Shown here piece after piece: positions 1 through 7,676 of a DNA stretch of 14,460 nt. Position 1 is the stretch's first letter. The number at the start of each line of letters is the position of its first letter. The notes under the pieces were generated by a model. It had not been told where the DNA came from, did no database searches, and saw nothing but the letters and a program-made list of their open reading frames with translations. The stretch is from Candidatus Heimdallarchaeota archaeon (GTDB taxonomy: Archaea > Asgardarchaeota > Heimdallarchaeia > Heimdallarchaeales > Kariarchaeaceae), in contig WAMJ01000242.1 of the NCBI GenBank assembly GCA_015522385.1, positions 1 to 14,460 of the forward strand, read 5' to 3'. A program made the translations under genes and the position numbers.

Positions 1-1349
1 GTGAGCATGAATAGGGCCATCCCGAACAGGAGCAAGTAGTTAGTCACCCTAAAGACAAGGGATGTGTCTGGTTTGTCGAAGAAGTACTGTCGGGAAATCC
101 TGTCGACGATTCTTGTCGACCAGTACATTCCCGCGATGATGAGCAGTGAGCTGAGTACAATAAATAGCTGTGGGAGAAGGGATGAATACTTCAGTGGCGT
201 TATCCCAAGGAGTCTCCACCCTACTCCGAAGGGGTCGTTCAGTGTGTTGACGATATAGCTCATATTCCTGCTCATAATCAAGAGGGTGAAGCCGACCAGA
301 TTGGTCAGTCCAATGGGGAGGGTGTACATAGGCACGGTTGCTAGCAGGCTTTTAACGGTTTCGTCCTTCTTTCTAAGAAGGTAGTTTGGAAGCAGGAAGT
401 AGATAGATACAATAGCCAGAGTGATCGCAACGACCAGTGAGAAGCCGATGAGACCCTGTAGGCTGTTGAAATTCGAAAGCATTGTCAGAGAGTTCCACGT
501 CCCCAGAAAGACCACAGGGTACATCACTGAGATGACCATGAGTAGCATGACTCGTACTGCCTCCTCAGGCTTCAGGACCTCGTTCAGAAGATCGTCATCT
601 AGTAGTCTGAGATTGAGTGATATGTTGTCGAGGTTGCACGCTCTTACACATTCCATGCACAGCCCACAGTTCTGATTCGACTGTAGATTTCCAGGGTAAA
701 CCATCCAAGGACATCCGAAGCTCTCTTCATTTCCGAAGACACAATCCTTGCTTTTATGACCTTTGCAGATTTCGGTACTCTTGACTCTTAGCTCTATGGG
801 ATTTAACAAGGAGTATACTCCGATTGATCCTCCAATTGGGCAGATGTGCCGACAGAAGCTCCTTTCCCTGAACTTTACAGCAGTGGTCACGCTGGTGAGG
901 AGCAGGACTATAAGGGTGAGTGCAGTAAGTCTGGGATCAGTCGTCAGCTTCCCTGCAGATACCGCAAAGAGGAAAAACAGGGTGTTGGATATCCACATCC
1001 CCTGAAACTGGCTGGGGAAGAACTTTGGTGAGAGCTTTATCCTTTGTCCGAACGAACCTCCGAAGAATGACCTTCGTTGGATGTACTCCCCAGCTACGGG
1101 GATCGGGCACACCGCGCACCATAGCCTCCCGAAGAACGGGAGGAAGAGGATGACGAAGACTCCCCACCACACGAGCCATACCCAGATTGTAGAGAAGTTC
1201 GCGCTACCGACAGGAGATCCGAATAGACCGGTAAAAATAGCAAGGCTGTATCCCAAGGATGTGAGCAGGAGAAGGATCAACTGGGTACTCCGGGAGTACA
1301 CGAGAGTACGCACTACTTTCTGCTCAAGCAGATTGTATGTATATACCAT
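1..1349 (-). CDS. NapH/NosR-type polytopic membrane iron-sulfur protein, partial (C-terminus beyond left edge)
   Basis: Reading the minus strand from the ATG at 1349 gives an open frame to the window edge (about 449 residues), so the stop lies outside. The protein has several hydrophobic helices (roughly residues 20-42, 53-72, 118-133, 142-158, 265-285, 295-315, 330-350, 395-415). Cysteine motifs are CxxCP at 78-81, CxxxCP at 166-170, further Cys at 195, 203 and 213, and a ferredoxin-type CxxCxxCxxxC at 228-238. This arrangement is typical of the NapH/NosR/CcoG group (Fer4_5-like), which pass electrons between membrane quinol and extracytoplasmic or cytoplasmic partners. The ATG overlaps the stop of the upstream CuA gene by one base (TAATG) and has a good Shine-Dalgarno, so the two are co-translated. 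NosR's FMN domain is not seen at the N-terminus. Exact role is unresolved; a link to N2O reduction or copper-site maturation is inference. Confidence 0.8.
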   Translation of the reverse strand, partial: MVYTYNLLEQKVVRTLVYSRSTQLILLLLTSLGYSLAIFTGLFGSPVGSANFSTIWVWLVWWGVFVILFLPFFGRLWCAVCPIPVAGEYIQRRSFFGGSFGQRIKLSPKFFPSQFQGMWISNTLFFLFAVSAGKLTTDPRLTALTLIVLLLTSVTTAVKFRERSFCRHICPIGGSIGVYSLLNPIELRVKSTEICKGHKSKDCVFGNEESFGCPWMVYPGNLQSNQNCGLCMECVRACNLDNISLNLRLLDDDLLNEVLKPEEAVRVMLLMVISVMYPVVFLGTWNSLTMLSNFNSLQGLIGFSLVVAITLAIVSIYFLLPNYLLRKKDETVKSLLATVPMYTLPIGLTNLVGFTLLIMSRNMSYIVNTLNDPFGVGWRLLGITPLKYSSLLPQLFIVLSSLLIIAGMYWSTRIVDRISRQYFFDKPDTSLVFRVTNYLLLFGMALFML

Positions 1350-1852
1350 TATTTTTCCTCCACGAGGTCAAAGGGCTGAATTTCCCCTCTTCTCTCCCAC
1401 TCCTGCTCTGCTCTTAGGATCAGCCAAGAGGTCAAGATGACCAACAGGTAGGTGGATAAGATGTGCTGTACGTTTGGTGAGACATAGAGTTTTCCATTCA
1501 TATATGGATGATAGTTCCCACAGGGTACATTGCACAGGAAGGCAAAAGTTCCCGTCTGGTTTATGGTCACCGTTACTTCCGACGGAGCTTGCACATTGAC
1601 CTGTTGGTCAATATCGAGTTCTTGGATGTAGAAGCCGTGGCGTGAATCATTACTCTGAAGAATGAACGTTACAGTATCTCCCACTTTCACATCGACTCTA
1701 CTGGGGTTGAACTCAAACTGTCGGGCTTCTATGACGATAGATCGCTTTACAGATCCTGAGCTCATCGCACCAATTGTAAGTGATATGGGGTAGACCATGA
1801 GGAGTACAACGACTACAGTCACTGCCACTCGTGCCTTCTGGACACTACTCAT
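1349..1852 (-). CDS. Membrane-anchored cupredoxin with CuA site (cytochrome oxidase subunit II-like)
   Basis: 167 residues. An N-terminal helix (about 8-29) is followed by a cupredoxin beta-barrel (about 36-125) and a second helix (about 129-147) with a short charged tail. The copper ligands of a binuclear CuA centre are all present: His72 on the first ligand loop, then Cys107, Cys111, His115 and Met118 in the motif C-N-V-P-C-G-N-Y-H-P-Y-M. This matches the CxxxCGxxHxxM signature of oxidase subunit II. The residue at the oxidase Glu position, which binds through its backbone carbonyl, is Val109. Subunit II normally has an N-terminal two-helix hairpin and a longer domain, so this is a small CuA protein with a helix at each end. 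No heme-copper subunit I is in view; the operon partner is an Fe-S membrane protein. It is probably an extracytoplasmic electron carrier. ATG 1852 lies about 26 nt after a TATA-like element. Confidence 0.85.
   Translation of the reverse strand: MSSVQKARVAVTVVVVLLMVYPISLTIGAMSSGSVKRSIVIEARQFEFNPSRVDVKVGDTVTFILQSNDSRHGFYIQELDIDQQVNVQAPSEVTVTINQTGTFAFLCNVPCGNYHPYMNGKLYVSPNVQHILSTYLLVILTSWLILRAEQEWERRGEIQPFDLVEEK
1357..1361 (-). promoter_or_regulatory. Shine-Dalgarno of the NapH-like gene
   Basis: On the minus strand GGAGG lies inside the last codons of the CuA gene, 7 nt before the ATG at 1349. It is one of the few clear ribosome binding sites in the window. This fits an internal operon gene, in contrast to the leaderless first genes. 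Confidence 0.6.
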
Positions 1853-1873
1853 TATGACCTGTCAATGCCCGAT

Positions 1874-1890
1874 GTATAAATAGTTTACAC
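1874..1890. repeat. Inverted repeat overlapping the CuA operon TATA element
   Basis: GTATAAA-tag-TTTACAC: 7-bp arms with one mismatch and a 3-nt spacer. It covers the TATA-like element, so it could be an operator, although A/T-rich palindromes also arise by chance at such sites. Confidence 0.35.
1875..1882 (-). promoter_or_regulatory. TATA-like element of the CuA operon
   Basis: Minus-strand TATTTATA, centred about 26 nt before the ATG at 1852. This predicts a leaderless or nearly leaderless transcript. Confidence 0.6.
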
Positions 1891-1935
1891 TAAAATATTA
1901 TTTGTATAGTAATTATTTCTCCTGTGCTGTGCATT

Positions 1936-1951
1936 CCCCAGCTCTATGGGG
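1936..1951. repeat. Short perfect inverted repeat in the divergent intergenic region
   Basis: CCCCA-gctcta-TGGGG, a 5-bp stem with a 6-nt loop, in the 213-nt gap between the CuA operon and the antiporter. It could be a hairpin or a binding site. Nothing else was recognised in this gap besides the two promoters. Confidence 0.25.
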
Positions 1952-2035
1952 GTTGTTTGAATCTCACTCATGTAGTGTAATGCTGTAAGAGGAAATATAA
2001 GCGGGGTTATCAATAATCTACCAACCCAATTGAAT

Positions 2036-2043
2036 GTTTAAAG
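2036..2043 (+). promoter_or_regulatory. TATA-like element of the antiporter gene
   Basis: GTTTAAAG centred about 26 nt before the GTG at 2066. The spacing supports a leaderless mRNA beginning at the GTG and supports that start codon. Confidence 0.55.
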
Positions 2044-2065
2044 CCCAATCGCTCTCTCTCTGATT

Positions 2066-3277
2066 GTGCAAGATCTGATAGGGACGTATCCCCTCCTCGC
2101 CCTTGGTCTCGTGCTCTTCGTTGGGTACGCGCTGTCTCTTTATCTCCAGAAGTACTCTGTACCCCATATCCTCGTCTACCTTGTCGTCGGATTTGTAGTA
2201 AGCAACTTTGTCTTCCCTGAAATTGACCTTGCCGTAGAGTTTGCAGGTCTATTTCACAGTATCGAGGTAGTTGCTCTCGGACTCATAGGCTTTAAGATCG
2301 GGACGGAGATACAGATCGATCTTATCAAGCAACACCCAAAGTTCCTAGGTGTTGTCCTCGTAATGGAGGCAGGAGTTGCGTTTATAGTTGTCTTTTCTCT
2401 GACTTTCATTTTCCTTGGTGACCTCACATTAGCTGTGCTTTTCGCTGGTCTGGCCACACCAACCGCGCCGGCCGTCACAGTTGAGATTATGAGAAGGTTG
2501 AAGTCAAGTGGTGAACTTACTTCCAAGCTCAATTGGGTGCTCGCTTTCGACGATGTCATCGCCAGTACCATGGTCGAAGGAACCCTTGTCTTCCTTCATA
2601 TGGAATTTACGGGAGAGCTCAGGTTGTCGGATTTTATTGTGGGGATTTTGCAGGAAATTGGATTGGCGATCGTATTGGGAGTGGTAATCGGCTACCTCTT
2701 GGACTTTCCACTCGAGAGGCTTAGCGAGGAGTTGGGGATGATGGAACTCACTCTTGGTACTTTGGTCTTTGCCATAGGGTTTGCTGAGTTTCTAAACACT
2801 TCCGTCATAATGACCACAATGGTGATTGGAGCCACAGTTACCAATCACGGGGGAGATAACTACAAGGATGCTCAAGATCTTCTTGAGATAATCATGAGCC
2901 CGATTATCATTGTGTTCTTTGTTGTGGTTGGATCAAAACTCTTGTTGAGCGATTTCTCTCACTTCCCTGTTCTTGCCATCCTCTACATCGCGGGGAGGTC
3001 AATTGGTAAGGTCACAGGAGGGTATATAGGATCCATCTTAGCGGGAGAGAGCGACTGTGTCCGAAATAATATTGGATTTGGTCTCCTTGCTCAAGGGGGG
3101 GTGGCTCTCGGTCTGTCCTCCATCATCAACGAGCAACTCCAGCAGCAGGGATTGATAGAAGAGGGGCACCTTGTAACCTCTACCATCGTCATTGCATCCG
3201 TGGTCTCTGTAGTCATGGGTGCGTTGGGGACAACATTCGCGGTTCGCAGGGCGGGTGAGGTGCACGAAGTGTCATGA
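2066..3277 (+). CDS. NapA-like Na+/H+ antiporter (CPA2 family, membrane domain only)
   Basis: 403 residues, almost entirely hydrophobic, with about 12-13 helices. It exchanges cytoplasmic Na+ (or K+) for external H+ across the membrane. The unwound-helix motif ATPTAPA lies at 130-136 and the ion-binding acidic pair at Asp162-Asp163 in the context AFDDV. A helix with GRSIGK ends at Lys315. The two aspartates and the lysine, about 150 residues apart, match the arrangement in electrogenic NapA-type antiporters. There is no C-terminal RCK/TrkA nucleotide-binding domain like that of Kef systems; the protein ends shortly after the last helix. The GTG start is chosen because it sits about 26 nt after a TATA-like element and there is no earlier in-frame start with better context. 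The gene is alone on its strand and divergent from the CuA operon. The transported cation cannot be decided from sequence. Confidence 0.88.
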   Translation: MQDLIGTYPLLALGLVLFVGYALSLYLQKYSVPHILVYLVVGFVVSNFVFPEIDLAVEFAGLFHSIEVVALGLIGFKIGTEIQIDLIKQHPKFLGVVLVMEAGVAFIVVFSLTFIFLGDLTLAVLFAGLATPTAPAVTVEIMRRLKSSGELTSKLNWVLAFDDVIASTMVEGTLVFLHMEFTGELRLSDFIVGILQEIGLAIVLGVVIGYLLDFPLERLSEELGMMELTLGTLVFAIGFAEFLNTSVIMTTMVIGATVTNHGGDNYKDAQDLLEIIMSPIIIVFFVVVGSKLLLSDFSHFPVLAILYIAGRSIGKVTGGYIGSILAGESDCVRNNIGFGLLAQGGVALGLSSIINEQLQQQGLIEEGHLVTSTIVIASVVSVVMGALGTTFAVRRAGEVHEVS

Positions 3278-3293
3278 AACTGTGGTGTTTCAT
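3274..3293 (+). terminator. Hairpin spanning the antiporter stop codon
   Basis: ATGAAAC-tgtggt-GTTTCAT is a perfect 7-bp inverted repeat with a 6-nt loop that includes the TGA stop at 3275-3277. It could end or protect the antiporter mRNA. No T-run follows directly, so a classical terminator is not shown. The rest of the 285-nt gap to 3562 shows nothing recognisable except the next promoter. Confidence 0.3.
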
Positions 3294-3532
3294 AGAGCGG
3301 TCGATAACCTTAGAGGAGTATTATTTATGGGTTATAACGGAATCTTGTCTGGAGAATTGACAACGAAGCTCAACTGACCATACCTATTCCTGTCATTTTG
3401 TCCTCAATGATTCCTGGTAATGGTTGCTGTGCAAATCCCTCCACTGATCGATTCAATTTTCCTTCATCTTTTGAGCTGCACAGTAAATGACGAAGGAGTC
3501 ATTCCCTCATTAACCAAACATCTAGTGGATAT

Positions 3533-3541
3533 AGTTATAAT
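3533..3541 (+). promoter_or_regulatory. TATA-like element of the TPR/longin-like gene
   Basis: AGTTATAAT centred about 26 nt before the GTG at 3563. It supports that GTG as a leaderless start. Confidence 0.55.
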
Positions 3542-3562
3542 GGGGTATTGCAACCATAGACT

Positions 3563-5494
3563 GTGGATCTACAGTCACTCTTCAGTAAAGGGAAGTTTAG
3601 TGAACTGCTCGATCTTGGAAAATCTATTCGAGACCTCACCGGTCGCTACTGGGAGATTCAGGCATTGTTATATTCCGGTGCGGTTGAGAGCGCAGGTGAA
3701 CTCATTCGGGAAGTAGAAGGTGATTTACTAGAATCGGATCTGAGGGGGAAATTCCTGTGTGCAAAAGGAAAATATCTCCTCTCAACAGGGAAATATGACT
3801 GTGCTCTGGAGAGCCTTAGCTCTGCTATCAAGCTAAACGAGGAGCTTGGTGATACCTGCTCTCTTGGACTCTCATACCTGAATCTCAGTCTAACCCTTTG
3901 GAAGAAGGGTGAAGTCAATGAAGGTATAGTCTTCGCGAACAAGGCACTGGAGGTATTCTCCAAGACTGAAGAGGTCTTTGGTCTATCGGAGGCGCACAAC
4001 GTTCTTGGGATTCTCATGCACTTCAAGGGAGACGTGAAAGGTGCGATGGATCACTTCGAGGAGGGTCTCAGGTTCAGGCGGAAAATGGGGAATGACTATT
4101 TGACCTCTTTGGTTATTAACAACTTAGGCGCTCTCAATTCGTTCATAGGAAATCTCAATAGATCCTTGGCATTTTATCAGGAGTCCTTGGAGATTGGACG
4201 TGGGATGAATAACTCCTACATGGTCGCGATGGTTCTCAGCAACATTGGTCTGGTCTACTGGAAGAGGGGTGAGCTACTGAAGGCGAGGGAGTACCTCCAC
4301 CAGAGCCTTGAACTCAGGGAGGAGATGGACAACCCATACGAACTCTCTATGTCTCTGAACAATCTAGCTATAATCTATACTGAGCTTGCGGAGTTCGAAA
4401 AAAGTGAGGAATTTTTCCTAAGGGCACTGGGTCTACTCAAGGAGATAGGAAATACGAAGCAGACAAGTATTCTCCTCCCCTATCTTATTAACATGTACCT
4501 TATGTCTGGTAGGAGGGACAAGGCTGCAGAGTACCTCAACATTTTGCATGGGATTGCTCAAGGGGAGAAGAACGATCCTGTAACCCTCTATTACAAGTAT
4601 GCCAAAGGTCTATTCCTTAAATGGGGAAACCGGATCAAGGAGAAGGGTCAGGCTCAACAACTCTTCGAGGAAATAGTCGAGGAAGATGTTGTGAATATTG
4701 ACATAACCATCAAGGCTGCTCGTCACCTGCTAGAACTCTTGATTCTTGAGTTAAAGTTCTACGGGGAGGTTGAGGTGCTCGAGGAGATCACTTCACTTAT
4801 CGACAAAATACATCATCTCGCAGAGAAGGAGCACATGTTCTCTGTCAAGGTGGAGATGGTGGTTCTCAGATCAAAGCTCGCTTTGTTTCAGGGGAAGGTA
4901 GAAAAGGCTGAAAAACTCCTAACGGAGGCCGGAGAGATTGCCGAAGTATATGGTTTACCTCGCCTCCATCACCAGATCGATATCGAGCAGAAGCTCCTCA
5001 TGCTCGATCGAGATGAATACCTTGAATTTCTAGACACGAAACCTAGTATGGGGGAGAAGATCACACACCTCAAATTTATCGAGTACATCTGGATGAACCT
5101 CGGTGTTAAGCAGGAAATTCCGGTGCTTTTTATGATTATCAACAGATCCGGATTCAGTATTTACTCTCGTCGTCTCAGCAAGATGTCCGATCTGTCCGAC
5201 ACCCTCATTTCCTCCATGATCACTGCGATTAACAGCTTCGCTAAGGAAGTGTTCTCTGTGGAGGGTGCATTCGAGAGTATTAGGAACAAGGACTTTACGA
5301 TTACTTTCCAAGAGAAATCAAATTATCTTTTCTGTTATATCTACAAGGGCTCATCATACTACGCAGACAAGAAAGTCCGTAGTCTAGTTGATGAGGTTGG
5401 TGAAGTGATGCCTGCTGAAGAGTGGATGGTCGCTACACCTACAAGAAGTTATACCAATCTCCTTGACAGGCTTATGGATAAATATTTCAATTAA
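3563..5494 (+). CDS. Cytosolic TPR-repeat protein with C-terminal longin/roadblock-like domain
   Basis: 643 residues with no signal peptide or membrane helix. Seven tetratricopeptide repeats start near residues 62, 102, 142, 182, 222, 262 and 302. The turn residue (mostly Gly) recurs exactly every 40 residues at 76, 116, 156, 196, 236, 276 and 316. This 40-residue form is that of kinesin-light-chain/LGN-like TPRs and signalling scaffolds. A second helical region follows (about 340-510). The C-terminal part (about 518-643) is predicted as strand-strand-helix-three strands-helix, the order of longin domains, and it aligns with the end of the membrane protein at 7677-8867. TPRs bind peptides or proteins, and longin/roadblock folds often serve small GTPases or act as dimer platforms, so a scaffold role in the neighbouring signalling genes is likely but inferred. 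The GTG start is chosen by promoter spacing. Confidence 0.8.
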   Translation: MDLQSLFSKGKFSELLDLGKSIRDLTGRYWEIQALLYSGAVESAGELIREVEGDLLESDLRGKFLCAKGKYLLSTGKYDCALESLSSAIKLNEELGDTCSLGLSYLNLSLTLWKKGEVNEGIVFANKALEVFSKTEEVFGLSEAHNVLGILMHFKGDVKGAMDHFEEGLRFRRKMGNDYLTSLVINNLGALNSFIGNLNRSLAFYQESLEIGRGMNNSYMVAMVLSNIGLVYWKRGELLKAREYLHQSLELREEMDNPYELSMSLNNLAIIYTELAEFEKSEEFFLRALGLLKEIGNTKQTSILLPYLINMYLMSGRRDKAAEYLNILHGIAQGEKNDPVTLYYKYAKGLFLKWGNRIKEKGQAQQLFEEIVEEDVVNIDITIKAARHLLELLILELKFYGEVEVLEEITSLIDKIHHLAEKEHMFSVKVEMVVLRSKLALFQGKVEKAEKLLTEAGEIAEVYGLPRLHHQIDIEQKLLMLDRDEYLEFLDTKPSMGEKITHLKFIEYIWMNLGVKQEIPVLFMIINRSGFSIYSRRLSKMSDLSDTLISSMITAINSFAKEVFSVEGAFESIRNKDFTITFQEKSNYLFCYIYKGSSYYADKKVRSLVDEVGEVMPAEEWMVATPTRSYTNLLDRLMDKYFN

Positions 5495-5563
5495 TAGGTT
5501 TCAAAAGTTACACGAATCCCTTTCTTCCATAGATGAGAGGTAAATCGTGTGTGATAAAACATC

Positions 5564-5571
5564 TTTAATAA
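5564..5571 (+). promoter_or_regulatory. TATA-like element before the hybrid kinase
   Basis: TTTAATAA lies about 38 nt before the TTG used as kinase start, but only about 25 nt before an out-of-frame ATG at 5592. It is the only promoter in the window whose spacing does not fit the annotated start. Confidence 0.45.
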
Positions 5572-5604
5572 GAGTTGGATTGAATCCATTTATGGGTAGA
5601 GTGC

Positions 5605-7608
5605 TTGTCCGGCTCAGTTCTTAATGAAGATCGTCACATTATACAGAAGGCATCTAAGCAGTTCCAAGTTGCTAGATTGGGACAATTGGCTCTTGAGTCA
5701 TCCGATCTGCAGTCCTTCTTCGACGAAGTTGTTCGGACGATAGTAAACGCACTTAATGTTGAATACGCTAAGATTCTCAAGGTCAATGCTGAGGGCAATT
5801 TCAATTTGCAGGCAGGATATGGATGGACATGGGGTAAGGTCGGTGTGACAATTGTCGAAGGTGATCTGAATTCACAGGCGGGGTATACTTTGATCCGTAC
5901 GGAGCCCATCGTCGTGACTGATTTCGACAAGGAGAAGAGGTTCATTATTCCAGAAATTCTTGCTAATAATCATGTTGTGAGTGGTATGAGCGTGGTAATT
6001 GGTGGTAAATCGGGGAACTATGGGGTGTTGGGTGCCCACAGTACAAGAAAAAGAACATACAGTCGTGACGACATAATTTTCCTTGAATCGGTATCTCATA
6101 TCCTTGCTAGTACAATCAGTAACTTCGATACTCTCACTCAGCTACGGAGGAGGGAGGAGGAATACAGGACACTTATCGACTCTTCTCCCAATGGGGTTTT
6201 CATCTCTAATCCGGATGGGAACTACACAATAGTCAACGATAGAGCTTATGAGATTACGGGGTATACAAAGGAGGAATTACTTTCCATGAATTTTCAGGAC
6301 CTCATTCATAAAGATGATATGGGGACTAACCCTCTAATGTTAAATCGACTGAGGAAAGACAAAGAGATGGTGAATGAACTTTACCTCAAGCACAAGACCA
6401 AGGGAAAAGTTCTGGTAGAAGTCTCAAGCAAGATACTCCCTAATGGTAACATACAGAGAATCGTGAGGGACCTCACAGAAACGAAGAAAATGGAGATAGA
6501 GATGATAAGGGCATCTAAGTTCGAATCGGTTGTACATCTCGCTGGAGGAATTGCTCATGATTTCAACAACCTCCTCTCTGTCATAATTGGCAATCTCTCG
6601 ATCATAGAGTCAGAGGGTAATTCTCTCATTCGTGAGTCTGCTCAGAATGCCATTCTCGCCTCGAAAAGGGCAGCTGATTTAACTCGCAAGCTCCTGACCC
6701 TTGCGCAGGAGAGTAAACCAAGTAAGAAGCTCATCGACCTAAGAAAGCTAATACCCGAGATCATCAGTATATCACTCCGCGGATCAAAGATACAACCCCA
6801 AGTCTCTATTCCGGATGACTTGTGGGCAATTGAGGGTGATGAAAGCCAAGTGGGGCAGGTGATACAGAACCTGATAATCAATGCAGCACAGGCCTCAGAT
6901 GACAATAGCGAGATCATCATCTCCGCTGAAAACTTTACACGAAAGGAGGGAGGTCTCTCCATGGGGATTACTGAGCTTATCTGTATCAGCATCCAAGACT
7001 TTGGAGAAGGAATCCCTCCTGAGAATCGAGATAGGATATTCGATCCGTTTTTCACCACTAAAAAAGAAGGGACTGGCTTAGGGCTGTCAACTACCTACTC
7101 TATCGTGAGGAATCACGAAGGATTCATAGATCTGGACTCCGAGGTTGGTGTAGGGACTACAATGAGAGTTTTCCTCCCAGCAGTCCACAGACTCACAGAC
7201 GATATTATTGAGGAGGAGGTGGAGCTAAGTAACATGAGGTTCACTGCTCACGTACTGGTGGTCGATGACGAGAAGATGATCCAAGATACAGTCCGGGTGA
7301 TGCTTGAACCACTTGGTTTCTCAGTGACGACCTGTAGTAATGGTGAGGAAGGTGTGGAAAAATTCAGTGCTGATGAGTTCGATGCAGTCATTGTCGACCT
7401 CACCATTCCTGGGGGTATGGATGGTCTACAAATTCTTGAAAAGTTGCTTGAGATTGATCCTGAAGTGAGGTGTATAGTTTCGAGTGGGTACGCGACAAAT
7501 AATGTGATTGAGAATTATGCAGACTTTGGATTTTCAGGGAGAATCAAAAAACCCTACACCCAGAATGAGCTGATTAGTGAACTTAAGAGGGTTTTATGGA
7601 CTGAGTGA
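5605..7608 (+). CDS. Soluble hybrid sensor histidine kinase (GAF-PAS-HisKA-HATPase-REC)
   Basis: 667 residues with no membrane helices, so it should sense in the cytoplasm. A GAF domain spans about 22-172 and a PAS domain about 184-295. In the dimerisation domain the phosphorylated histidine is His318 in the H-box AHDFNN. The ATPase domain shows the N-box Asn426, the G1 box DFGEGIP at 465-471, the F-box FDPFFTTK at 479-486 and the G2 box GTGLGLS at 489-495. A receiver domain follows, with Asp554/Asp555, phosphoacceptor Asp598 and Lys649-Pro650. All catalytic residues are present, so kinase and phosphotransfer should be active. The HDFNN class is common in bacteria, which suggests ancient transfer. 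No separate response regulator or output domain lies nearby. The TTG start gives the longest frame; an earlier ATG at 5592 is out of frame. It lies between two genes sharing a C-terminal domain. Confidence 0.92.
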   Translation: MSGSVLNEDRHIIQKASKQFQVARLGQLALESSDLQSFFDEVVRTIVNALNVEYAKILKVNAEGNFNLQAGYGWTWGKVGVTIVEGDLNSQAGYTLIRTEPIVVTDFDKEKRFIIPEILANNHVVSGMSVVIGGKSGNYGVLGAHSTRKRTYSRDDIIFLESVSHILASTISNFDTLTQLRRREEEYRTLIDSSPNGVFISNPDGNYTIVNDRAYEITGYTKEELLSMNFQDLIHKDDMGTNPLMLNRLRKDKEMVNELYLKHKTKGKVLVEVSSKILPNGNIQRIVRDLTETKKMEIEMIRASKFESVVHLAGGIAHDFNNLLSVIIGNLSIIESEGNSLIRESAQNAILASKRAADLTRKLLTLAQESKPSKKLIDLRKLIPEIISISLRGSKIQPQVSIPDDLWAIEGDESQVGQVIQNLIINAAQASDDNSEIIISAENFTRKEGGLSMGITELICISIQDFGEGIPPENRDRIFDPFFTTKKEGTGLGLSTTYSIVRNHEGFIDLDSEVGVGTTMRVFLPAVHRLTDDIIEEEVELSNMRFTAHVLVVDDEKMIQDTVRVMLEPLGFSVTTCSNGEEGVEKFSADEFDAVIVDLTIPGGMDGLQILEKLLEIDPEVRCIVSSGYATNNVIENYADFGFSGRIKKPYTQNELISELKRVLWTE

Positions 7609-7618
7609 ATGTCATAAT

Positions 7619-7638
7619 ATTCAGGGATCTATCTGAAT
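7619..7638 (+). terminator. Weak hairpin after the kinase gene
   Basis: ATTCAG-8 nt-CTGAAT (6-bp perfect stem) starts 11 nt after the kinase stop, and a five-T run follows near 7648-7652. It may reduce read-through into the next gene. With only 68 nt between the genes, co-transcription remains possible. Confidence 0.25.
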
Positions 7639-7676
7639 GAACGAATGTTTTTCATCTATCTAATACAGTGTTCATT

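Noticed and set aside
937..1179. Minus-strand frame within the NapH-like region
   Set aside because: It is an out-of-frame shadow of the long minus-strand frame from 1349, which has clear cysteine motifs and membrane helices.
3420..3716. 98-codon open frame upstream of and inside the TPR gene
   Set aside because: It overlaps the well-supported TPR frame, and its start lies before the TPR promoter without a promoter of its own.
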